Positions 36,401-45,203 of a DNA stretch of 64,000 bases are shown here, in pieces. Below the pieces are notes generated by a model. The model did not search any database, had not been told where the DNA came from, and saw nothing but the letters and a program-made list of their open reading frames with translations. This stretch comes from Anagrus nilaparvatae. Its lineage: Eukaryota > Arthropoda > Insecta > Hymenoptera > Mymaridae. Position 1 is the stretch's first letter; each line of letters begins with the position of its first letter. The stretch lies in NCBI GenBank assembly GCA_022575985.1, contig JAKSXM010000288.1, forward strand, positions 6,847,501 to 6,911,500, in the 5' to 3' direction. A program made the position numbers and the translations under genes.

Positions 36401-39400
36401 GATTTTTTTTTGTTAATGCATTAGCAGTTTCAGATACGTCTAATTTTCGTTTTCTAGTTAAAAAAGCATTATTTATTAAATGAAAACTGCTACTGATTTA
36501 TAATATAAAAATTTTTTTTAAGTAAGTAGAAAATGATTTAAATTATTATACCTATCAGTGTTATCTGCAGAATTGATATTGCATAAACTGTCTTTATTTA
36601 CTTCTTTTGCAATTGATTCTTCTTTACGTTCTTTAACGATACTTATTTCTTGATTTAAAAAATTTTTCTTATCCAAAAGCGTGCTCACAGTACAAATTTG
36701 TTTCATGGGTGTAGTAGAGGCATCGCATGCATCTAATTTTCTTTTCCTATTTAGGAAAAAAATGATAAATTAAATAAAAGTTGCTACAAGTTTTTTTAAT
36801 TTAAGAAAAAAATGATTTAATATATTTATTATTTACCTATTAGTATTATCAGAATCGATATTACATATTATACTGACGTTATTTACTTCACTTTTAAATA
36901 ATTCTTTATCGCGATCGTCAACTATACTAGTTTCTTGATTTCTAAAATTTTTGTTTTCTAAAACCGACTTTTCGTTTATAACTGATTCTTGAATATTTTT
37001 CATATTTTTACAAGTAGTTGATTGAAAATTAAATATTTTTTTTTGTGCACCTGTGTGTTCATATTGCATACTTGCTTTGACGCTAAAATATGTAAGCACA
37101 TAAATAATATATAAAAAATTTATAAATTATATTTTAATGCAAAAATTTACTGATTAATATGTTGATTTCTGTATTTTTCCTTTCGTGGTATTGATCCAGG
37201 CTTAAGATGCTTTGTAATTTTTCGGTACTCAATTTTTCCTTCCTCAGAAATGAACCCTTTTTTAACTGTATTCATTTTATATAAAATGGCATCATCTGTA
37301 AAATGATCACAACATACTCTGGTATCGTTCGTAACATTTTTCCCAATGACTGAAACCCATTTCTTTCTTACTTCTTCTGATTTTGGTACCCTAATTAATT
37401 TTTATTTTATTAGTTTAATTTTGATATGAATATTTTTTAAAATATGCTTTATTTTAAAATTTTATTTTAAAATAAAGCATATAAATATACTGAAAAATAA
37501 CTCTCAGATGAAAAAAATGAAATGTATCGTAAACATTAGAAAAAACTTGCTAGGGAAGACCATTCCAGAAGGTAAAAAAACTTTTCTTTTTACGATGAAA
37601 TTTAGCCAAATTATCAACAGTGTAAGATTTTACTCAAATTTCTCTTAAAAAGATATTGAAAAAAGTCTGTTTCTAAACTTATTTGCTTAATTATTATTGT
37701 AAGTTACTAATGTTTTTTTAAAATCGTTGACTTTTTTCCTGAGTATTCATTTCTTCAAGAAAAAAAACATTTTTTTTACCATTTTAACTTTTAGGTTAAA
37801 AACCAATGAAAATCTCGGCTGAATAATGATTGCATAACTTACAGTTTTCAAAGGTTTCTGACCCAAAAATGAAAATTTTCTCAATAAAAATGATTTTTTT
37901 CTTGAAGAAATAAATACTCTAGGAAAAATTAATCAATATTAAAAAAAAAATTATTATTTTACGATGAAAATCAAGCTAGTAATGCATATTTTAAGTTCAA
38001 ACACAGGCATTTTTCAATAGATTTTCAATCATTTTTAACACTAATTTCAGCTATAATTCGCATTATTCGCTTGATTTTCATCGCAAAATAATAAATTTTT
38101 TTTTTAAAATCAATTAATTTTTTACTAAATATTCATTTCTTCAAGAAAAAAATCATTTTTTTTACCACATTTCAACTTTTAGGTCAAAAACCAATGAAAA
38201 TCTCGGCTGAATAATGATTGCATAACTTACAGTTTTCAAAGGTTTCTGACCTAAAAATGAAAATTTCCGCAATAAAAATGATTTCTTTCTTGAAGAAATG
38301 AATACTCTTGCAAAAATTAATCAATATTAAAAAAAAAATTATTATTTTACGATGAAAATCAAGCTAGTAATGCATATTTTAAGTTCAAACACAGGCATTT
38401 TTCAATAGATTTTCAATCATTTTTAACACTAATTTCAGCTATAATTCGCATTATTCGCTTGATTTTCATCGCAAAATAATAAATTTTTTTTTTAAAATCA
38501 ATTAATTTTTTACTAAATATTCATTTCTTCAAGAAAAAAATCATTTTTTTTACCACATTTCAACTTTTAGGTCAAAAACCAATGAAAATCTCGGCTGAAT
38601 AATGATTGCATAACTACTCTTGCAAAAATTAATCAATATTAAAAAAAAAATTATTATTTTACGATGAAAATCAAGCTAGTAATGCATATTTTAAGTTCAA
38701 AAACAGGCTTATTTCAATAGAATTTCAATCATTTTTATTTAAAACAAATTTTTAATTAAGACAAATTTGAGTAAAATTTAACATTCTGCATTTATTTATA
38801 AAAATAGATAAATAATAATAATTAAATTACTTACTTATGCAAGCTAATGTCATTGTAAACTCCGTAAGGCACCTTACAAATAACACAAGATGCCATTTTA
38901 ATTAATTATAAAAAAATTTAGTAATAATAAAAAATACAATTTTTATAACTTTCAAATAAAAATTTGTTTTTTTTTCGTAAACATGCACAATATTTATCGA
39001 AAAACGTGGTTACAACAACACAAACCGTTTTTTTTTAAAAAAAGCTCGTAAAAATTGAATTATACTACGCATGATCATTTTTTTTCTAGCCTAGGCCGTT
39101 TTTCAAAACGATTCTCTGATAAAGAATTAAGTTGGTACTATAGGGGGGAGGTATTATTTTTCATATTTTTAAACGAATTTGAGTATTCGATCAAACTAGG
39201 TGTCGCGTCATACGTAATTTTTTTTTAACAAATTGCAATAGAACGATTGCGTATGACGCGACACCTAGTTTGATCGAATACTCAAATTCGTTTAAAATTA
39301 TGAAAAATAAAACCTCCCCCCTATAGTACCAACTTAATTCTTTATCAGAGAATCGTTTTGAAAAACGGCCCTACATTCTCTTTTAGTATATTTCTCCTAC

Positions 39401-42400
39401 AGCGTCTCCCTTCTTATCGTTTTGTAAGACGAAGAAAACCTTACCCACTATAGTTTGCACCGTTCGGATATTTACTTGCTCCCGCTTTAACATTAACTAC
39501 TCTATTAGTATAAGCTAGTTTAACCTCTTTGACGTTAAACTGTGGGTTAGTTATCAAAAACCTCTATAGAACATATTGTAAAAATTTTTTAATTTTACGT
39601 CTGGCATGAAATTACAATTATCTACAGAGACGTGTCGTCTCGGGACGCAAGTTTGAACGACACCTAGATATACGAGAATTTTCTCTTCCGTTTCATAGAC
39701 TGGCACTCTAATGTAGTCTTTTAAGAGAAAGTTTATCATATTCGAGAAGTTCGAGAGATTCGATTCGATCAGCGGCGGTACTTTTAAAAAAATTGTATAT
39801 AAACTTAAGGTGACTGCCTAGGAGAAGTATAATACGAATAGAGAGATAATAATAATAATAACAATTAATAGTAGAAAGGGATAGAAAAAACTCCAATTTG
39901 ACTGTGTAATAATGTATATCTTTAATGAAATGAATGAGATCTTACAACAACAAAAACATTTACATGTAAAAATGACGCAAGTTTGCTGTACGTGCTTGTA
40001 TTTTGGCCTTTGTTTTTAGGTGTAAAAATTTTTCACTGCTAAAGTTTTAAGATCCGAAAAACTTTACGCAAGTTTTAAATATTTAAAAAATATATTTTAT
40101 TTAAATTTGCTGTATTGAAAATTACCAATTATTATCTGAAGCGAATTGACCCTTAATTAATCCAACTTACAATTATCAAAAATTATTTGTAAAAACTTGC
40201 CAGGCCGCCAAGTAAAAAAAAGTTGAAAATTTGAAAATTAATTTGCAAAATTTGCAAAATAAAGCATTTTTCATAATTAATTAACGGACTGACAAGTTTT
40301 TTTAAATAATTATTGATAATTGTAAGATGAATGAATTAAGGGCCAATTCGCTTCAGATAATAATTGGTAATTTTCAATACAGCAAATTTAAATAAAATAT
40401 ATTTTTTAAATATTTAAAACTTGCGTAAAGTTTTTCGGATCTTAAAACTTTAGCAGTGAAAAATTTTTACACCTAAAAACAAAGGCCAAAATACAAGCAC
40501 GTATAGCAAACTTGCGTCATTTTTACATGTAAATGTTTTTGTTGTTTACGGTTTAAATAATACGACCTTTCCAGACAATGATAAAATTCTTAAATACTCG
40601 TCCTGATATGTGGTGTAATATTTACACTGTAGATAATAATCAGACAGTGTACTATTAAGTTACGAACAATCAATAAGATGTTTAAGTTTAGCCAAGAGTC
40701 GAAATGACCTTGGGATTTTCCGAAAATGTATTCGGAATTTCCCAACATAAAAAATTTTTAAACATCATATTGATTGTTCTTAACTTAATACTACACTGTC
40801 TGATATATTTGGAATTTAAATATTACACCACATATCAGGACGAGTATTTAAGAATTTTATCATTATCTGGAAAGGTAGTATCATTTAATAATTGTAAAAA
40901 TTTAACTTGATTTCAAAAGAGGCACGTAGGTGCTTTTCGTTTGCAGCAGATTTTTCGTTGGTATAAAAACACATTAACTCGATCGCATTTGCGGTGCAAT
41001 TACAATCCAACAAAATTTTTTCCCAAAAGTCACTTATTATATTCTTAAAAGCTGCCTTTGATTATTGTTAATAATGTGTAATTAACAATAATTTGAATTA
41101 AAAAGATAACTTTTTTTAATAAGATTTTTTTTTGTCTATCCTTAATTACTCATAATTTTTTATATATATTTACCAAAGACGATTCATAACTAGTTTTTTT
41201 TATAACAATTAATTTGTGAGATCCACTTCTTAAATAATCATCAATAGTTTTAAATGGCAAGTTTTGCTTATTCACTGCCAAATAACTCATAATAGCACCT
41301 GAATAAATTGAATAAATAATATAAGATGATATTAAGGCCGTCACATAAATTATTCTAACAGCAGCCAAACTGGACAGTACTAAAAAACAAATAAGTATTC
41401 ATTATATTAAAATGGAACATGTTCATTGGATGGAGTATTTGAAAAAATCCGGCTCGTCAGGATGTGCGTGGAATAGTGACGTTTTTAGGGGGGGGGGTGA
41501 AATGGACTTAGAATATTTTCGGTTTAGAAACTTAGAATAATTCGAAGTGGAATTCAGGGCCTGATAAGAACAAAAACTTCAGATTTATGGATAATTTATA
41601 TTTTGGGATTTATTGTAATTTTGGTTTTAGGACTTATAATAATTAGGGAGTATACGATAAAACTATTGTAAGTGAACATGTTCCATGATCGATAGCTGAG
41701 TGAAAACAAAAACCAGCTATAAGTTTTTTTTAATAAAATTTAATTTAAGCTTGTATAAATAATATGTTTGACCAGACAGTTATTTAAAAGAGGTACTTGA
41801 ATTGTATAGTATCTAGTGAAATTTGGTAATATTTACCCAAAAAATAAGCCTTTAAAAATGATAGATCATATAATTTATGGGCCCAAAAATTTGTGACATA
41901 AGAGCCCATATATCCAGAGATCTTGGCAATGCTTAGAAATATTTAAAATATGATCTTTAATTTTGTGTGTATATTTTTTTAATAAATAGTACCAAACTTC
42001 ACACGGTAATCAAAAATTAAAAAAATTATTTGTTTAACTATTAGGTGAATATGCACCAATAAAAATTACCATTTATTCCTTGCTGACAATATATACCCAA
42101 AATGTTTATAAAATTTTCGAAGAACTCAGTTGAAAAATTGTATTTTAATCCATGATGATTTTTTTTGAAAAAAGTTAACATTATAGAAAATGTAAGAATG
42201 CTTGCTGCAATTAAAAGCCAATTGATGTTGCTAAATACCTATAATAATTTTAAAATGTTCCAGTGCTAAATAAAAATTTTCGAAATTCCTGTTAAGTTCT
42301 TTTAAACTTTTACTTTTATTTCTAAATAAGATTTAAATTATCTAGGAGTATAATATTATATATTTAGAGAAATTTGACGGACCAACAATTTTTTATTCTT

Positions 42401-44360
42401 TAATGATTAATTTTAGGAGTCTAATTAGAGTGGTGAAACCATAAAGGGGCGTAGAAGGGCCGATTTTGCTGCATTGAAAAAAAAATATGCTTGCTGCAAG
42501 CGGAATTAAGTTTACAGCAAGCGAATTTTTTTTTACCGCAAAGGAAATGGGTAACGGAATTTTTTTCCAGTGTATTATATAATTATATAGGTGCTTTCTA
42601 CAGAAACAGTATATTTTTCTATCACTTACGGCACAACACTTAATATCTTTTTTTCAAAATTTTTTTTTATTTTTATGTTTTTCAACCTATAATTTTCAAT
42701 GGTACTGCATAAATGTAAAAATAAATGGGATTTTTTATTTATACGGACGTTTTTGACATTTTGAGACTAATATTTAGATAGCTCTTGATTGAAGCCACAA
42801 AATTTTCTCATACTTTGGGTACCTTATTTTTTCATTAAAACACGTTACTGAACCAGATGCACTAAGTAAAATATTGCATGCACTTTGAGAAAACGAACTC
42901 GACGTTTTTGACATTTTTATTTTCTATGAGCGTTTGCAAATTTTTATTATCTAAACTTAAAGTTTTCCACGGTTCATACATGAGTAGTTAAGTAAAACAA
43001 AAATTATGGCAGAGCTTTAAAGTACATAAATATGGACTATAAACAAGCAAACTGCTTGAATTTTCAAGCAAAGCAGCCTGGCCGTGTAGAATATTCAAGA
43101 ATTTTGCTTTAAGAACTTGAAATTTCAGGCAACATGCAAAATTTTAAAATTTATTTTCTAATTTAAAGTAGACACTTGAAGCCGCATAATTCAAATTTAG
43201 AAAAGTTGACTTTATGTATTGTTAAAGTTATCCATATGCTTACTTTTAAATAAATATTCCAATGAGAAGAAAAGTTTTCTGAAGATTTAAAAAAAATAGT
43301 AGTCTCAGATACAACCAACGGCAAAGTGAAGTCAATAATATTAGATCTTTCTGAGGATAAACTAAATAGCCCAATTGCTAAATCTGCTTCCTTTCTTTTT
43401 AAGACTCCAACCATTCCATTCCAACTTTTATTTGCCTTATTAAATGCACCATACAATTTTTTATAACTTACGGTTTTGTTTTTTAATTTTAACTTGCAAA
43501 TTATTTCTTCAAACACTTCATTAAGATAATAAAAACTATTTTTTTGTGTTAATGAATTATTTAACTGTAAATTATTATTATCATTAAAAAATATATGACT
43601 TGTAATTTGATTAATAAAGCATATAATTAAATTAAATAATTTACCGTTACAATTTTTAATTCTGTGCCTTCCATGTTTTTAAATTGTGCTTGACGATATT
43701 TTAATTTGAATCCAGGAGAAAATCTAGTTTTTAAATTCCAATTCCCAAGCTCGAATTTTGTAATATTATCTTTGAATTTCAAATAATAAAATGTAATTTT
43801 ACTATCAATAAAACATTTGATGAATATGCCAATATTGCTTTTTTCATATTTTAAAAAGAAACTATCAAAATTTTCGCAATATTTTTCCATTGTTGTTGAC
43901 GTAAATAATATCAAAGAGTTATAACGATAATTAAACTCATTCAGCTTATTTAAAGTGTTAATGAAATCCGTATAATCATTAATAAAAAATATTAATAAGG
44001 GCCTTATTTCATTTATCACACCAGCGTCATATTCAAGATATTTTGTTCGATTAAAATTTAACCATTGAACGTTATCGTACTCTCTTAGAGAACGAATTAA
44101 TTTTACCAAATATGATTGAACGTGTAAATCTTCAAACAGAAAAATTAGCATCCTGAACTTTATTAATATTATTGAGTACTTTAAATTTTACCTGAACTGT
44201 AACGATCCTCGTACAGAATAAAAAGATCTTTAAATTTTAAATCATCGCCAAAATCTCTAATGAATTTTATAAAAATTTCTAAATCATTTATTTTGATAAA
44301 ATATGATGTAACAATTTTAGTAATTATAAACAAATTTAATGCAAAATAGAAAAATTTCAT
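27496..44360 (-). CDS. IR-C: ionotropic receptor, complete eight-exon gene (~602 aa) with 11-kb intron
   Basis: Paralogue of IR-B with the same phases and nearly the same exon lengths. Exons: 44360-44192, 44129-43645, 43564-43244, 42238-42070, 41379-41174, 30213-30124, 30014-29854, 27703-27496. The joined frame is open. Signal-peptide-like MKFFYFALNLFIITKIVTS, amino-terminal domain (NTD exon shares FSPGFKLKYRQAQFKNMEG with IR-B), S1 lobe (SWNGMVGVLKRKEADLAIG, Arg of SSERSNIIDFTLP), M1, pore GIYCQQG, M2 (SSYIIYSIYSGAIMSYLAV), S2 lobe (CNEAVGFYANELYYQ), M3 (SIMLLIPTGILLATLILMFE), and a very short tail ending FILK. Intron 5 spans 10.96 kb and contains a P-element transposase gene, a TA-flanked element and several MITEs. 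Whether such an intron is spliced efficiently cannot be judged from sequence. Confidence 0.88.
28329..29713. mobile_element. Foldback element in IR-C intron 7
   Basis: Ends ATATGTGCATTTCTACGAGA and its inverted match (right end at 29713), continuing inward for over 200 bp through AAAAAGTACTTTCTCGTAG, the CATGATTTTCTGGCAGTTT segment and GGATGCCAAAAAGATTTTGC. Inner inverted modules (ATGCATTACTCGCTTGATTT, CAATTTTTAGGTCAAAAGCC) are present more than once, so the element is a nest of palindromes. The same family occurs at 58245-59388 and, degraded, at 15420-16610. No coding capacity; open frames are mirror artefacts. Confidence 0.8.
30225..31973. mobile_element. TA-flanked DNA element (mariner-like) adjoining the IR-C exon 6 splice acceptor
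   Basis: Inverted ends CACGGTAGAGCTGCTTTG, flanked by TA at 30223-30224 and 31974-31975. The arms extend over 240 bp with clear mirror pairs (TTTTCAACCAAAAG, AAACGATGTTTTTATAGTAC, AGTGAATGAATTTTATTATA, TAGGATAACCT). A copy of the G-rich minisatellite element is nested at 30779-31215. No transposase frame. A single similar end (CAGCCTGGCCGTG|TA) is at 43075-43090. Confidence 0.75.
30779..31215 (+). repeat. G-rich minisatellite-bearing element, copy 3
   Basis: CATGGAACGTGTTCGTTAGA start, G-runs of 9 and at least 15 separated by GTGAAAAAGTGACGTTTTTA, conserved body, inverted end near 31060, then about 110 bp of unrelated sequence before the usual tail (AGTTACACAAACCGGTTATAA). So it is interrupted by a small insertion and is itself nested in the TA-flanked element. 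Confidence 0.65.
32450..32878. repeat. Near-perfect 430-bp palindrome
   Basis: Two ~205-bp arms meet near 32665. The left arm runs TTGAAAATCTATTGAAAAAT, GCATTACTAGCTTGATTTTC, TCAAGAAAGAAATCATTTTT, GTTATGCAATCATTATTCAG, and the right arm is its reverse complement with almost no mismatches. The same module, as direct tandem copies, fills intron 1 of the P-element gene (37813-38760), and diverged versions are inside the foldback family. Little divergence between arms suggests recent origin or conversion. Confidence 0.85.
32880..33507. other. 3' flank of the P-element gene
   Basis: AT-rich stretch between the palindrome and the transposase stop codon. I could not identify P-element terminal repeats or an 8-bp target duplication here by eye. 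No other feature is seen. Confidence 0.4.
33508..38896 (-). CDS. P-element-type transposase (THAP domain, ~1121 aa, six exons)
   Basis: DNA transposase of the P superfamily (relative of THAP9), which binds element ends through a THAP zinc finger and cuts and joins DNA with acidic residues. Inferred exons: 38896-38835, 37390-37151, 37082-36837, 36746-36552, 36453-36183, 35859-33508; all GT-AG and in phase. Exons 1-2 give a C2CH THAP domain (MASCVICK...LHKVPKSEEVRKKW...VCCDHF). Exons 3-5 encode a linker with basic RKRKLD motifs, then a coiled-coil-like stretch. Exon 6 carries the RNase H-like core: LQADEINLRE (Asp ~438), LTFDGTSVN (Asp ~527), IIYDACHMLK (Asp ~566), an Asn-rich insert (~745-800), and TSQDHLELLFALIRRMGGWN NNPS (Glu ~862), the typical P-type signature. 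No stop or frameshift is visible. It lies wholly inside IR-C intron 5, same strand. It could be an intact element or a host-domesticated copy. Confidence 0.88.
37813..38760. repeat. 388-bp tandem repeat in intron 1 of the P-element gene
   Basis: TCTCGGCTGAATAATGATTG starts at 37813, 38201 and 38589, exactly 388 bp apart each time, with near-identical sequence between. The third unit is shortened: about 90 bp is missing between CATAAC and TACTCTTGC. The unit combines the arm of the 32450-32878 palindrome with its inverted relative. A partial, diverged start of the array is at 37560-37812. Confidence 0.9.
39094..39370. mobile_element. 277-bp hairpin MITE
   Basis: Ends GGCCGTTTTTCAAAACG in inverted orientation with arms of about 125 bp (ATTCTCTGATAAAGAATTAA, GTTGGTACTATAGGGGGGAG, GATCAAACTAGGTGTCGCGT), nearly perfect, around a short AT-rich loop. 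CTA flanks both ends (39091-39093, 39371-39373), a possible 3-bp target duplication. It lies about 200 bp upstream of the P-element start codon. Confidence 0.75.
39371..39942. other. IR-C intron 5 segment, mostly unassigned
   Basis: Contains TTTTTTAATTTTACGTCTGG followed by CATGAAATTAC (39585-39618), which matches sequence near 18470-18500 in IR-B intron 5, so a shared repeat or ancestral intron sequence remains. Otherwise no element is recognised. Confidence 0.4.
39943..40548. repeat. 600-bp palindromic element
   Basis: Arms of about 265 bp: ACAACAAAAACATTTACATG, AATGACGCAAGTTTGCTGTA, GATCCGAAAAACTTTACGCA and AATTACCAATTATTATCTGA on the left are mirrored at 40270-40545. The centre is near 40245. 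Non-coding, probably a MITE; target duplication not resolved. Confidence 0.8.
40565..40880. repeat. 315-bp palindromic element
   Basis: ACCTTTCCAGACAATGATAA, ATACTCGTCCTGATATGTGG, CAGACAGTGTA and AACAATCAATAAGATGTTTA are mirrored in the second half, with the centre near 40720. A 68-codon plus-strand frame across it has no recognisable motif and is explained by the palindrome. Confidence 0.75.
41412..41730 (+). repeat. G-rich minisatellite-bearing element, copy 4 (IR-C intron 4)
   Basis: ATGGAACATGTTCATTGGA start, a single remaining G9 unit (GTGACGTTTTTAGGGGGGGG), conserved body, inverted end GAACATGTTCCATG and a diverged tail (CCAGCTATAAG). It lies about 30 bp upstream, in gene orientation, of the M2 exon of IR-C, the same intron that carries copy 2 in IR-B. 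Confidence 0.65.
42239..43243. other. IR-C intron 3 with MITE ends
   Basis: A ~100-bp inverted-repeat remnant at 42472-42575 (ATTGAAAAAAAAATATGCTT ... GGAATTTTTTTCCAGTGTA) resembles the CACTGAAAAA MITE ends at 2246 and 2615. Near 43045-43092 a single CAAAGCAGCCTGGCCGTG end with TA resembles the termini of the 30225 element. The rest is unassigned. Confidence 0.45.
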
Positions 44361-44500
44361 TTTTTTTCTCTTCCTTTCCTCTTTCTTTTCCCTGCCTTCA
44401 ACATTTACTTCAACAAAAAAGTTTTAACTGAATAAGTAATATTTAAAATAATGTATACTTTCTATATGCATTTAAAACATTTTTATTAAAACCGTTTATA
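44361..44500 (-). promoter_or_regulatory. Putative IR-C core promoter, block conserved with IR-B
   Basis: Carries the same upstream block as IR-B, including minus-strand TTATTCAGTTAAAAC (Inr-like TCAGT at 44431-44427, about 67 bp before the ATG). A pyrimidine-rich stretch next to the ATG is longer than in IR-B. Function is inferred. Confidence 0.45.
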
Positions 44501-44623
44501 TACTTATCTTTTTGAAGAGGTTAAAAATAAATAATTATATATATATATATATGTATATATACTTATTTATTTATGAAATTTAAAAGAAATAAAAAAAATC
44601 GATTTTTTAAAACTATGCAATTT

Positions 44624-44812
44624 TGTTGACGCAGAGGATTATTTAAAATGATAAATAAATGACACTTATAAATTTGCGTAGAAATATGTTTATTTGCATA
44701 TCTCGTGTGTTTTCCATGAACGTGTACGACGTACTGAAAGGGACGCCGTTGTACAAGTTGGGGGGTTGACGCGCGCGCTGCTATTTACATATATACACTC
44801 AATTTATAACAT
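44624..44812 (-). repeat. BEL/Pao LTR (3' LTR in element orientation)
   Basis: 189 bp, TG...CA bounded. Nearly identical to the partner at 48099-48286, with few substitutions (for example GCGCGCGCTGC against GCGCACGCTGC), indicating a young insertion. Confidence 0.93.
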
Positions 44813-45203
44813 TCCACCCATCCATTTTATGAAATAAAATGAACAGGTGGATGCTATAAAAAAAAAATTATAAAAAAATGAAAAGTGAAGTTATACATTT
44901 GAAAAATTAATAATTTTTGAAAAGAATAATTTTAAATTCATTAGCGCTAATATGATTTTGAAAACGAACATTTACACACACTCACACACTTTTTACAATT
45001 ATTTGATAATATATATTTTTTGACAATATAATTTTGAACATTTTATGTTTTTTTTTGTACATTTTGTTTTTTTTTTGTTTTTTTTTTTTAATTTTAATTT
45101 GATAATACAATAAATAAATAAATAAATAAATAAATAAATACAATACAATACATAAATAATTTTTACTATATACAATTTATACAATTTACATAATTTTAAT
45201 CTT

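Noticed and set aside
33000..39094. P-element terminal inverted repeats (AGTATA-TT similarity near 32890 and 39065)
   Set aside because: The match is only about ten bases with mismatches and no 8-bp duplication, too weak to call.
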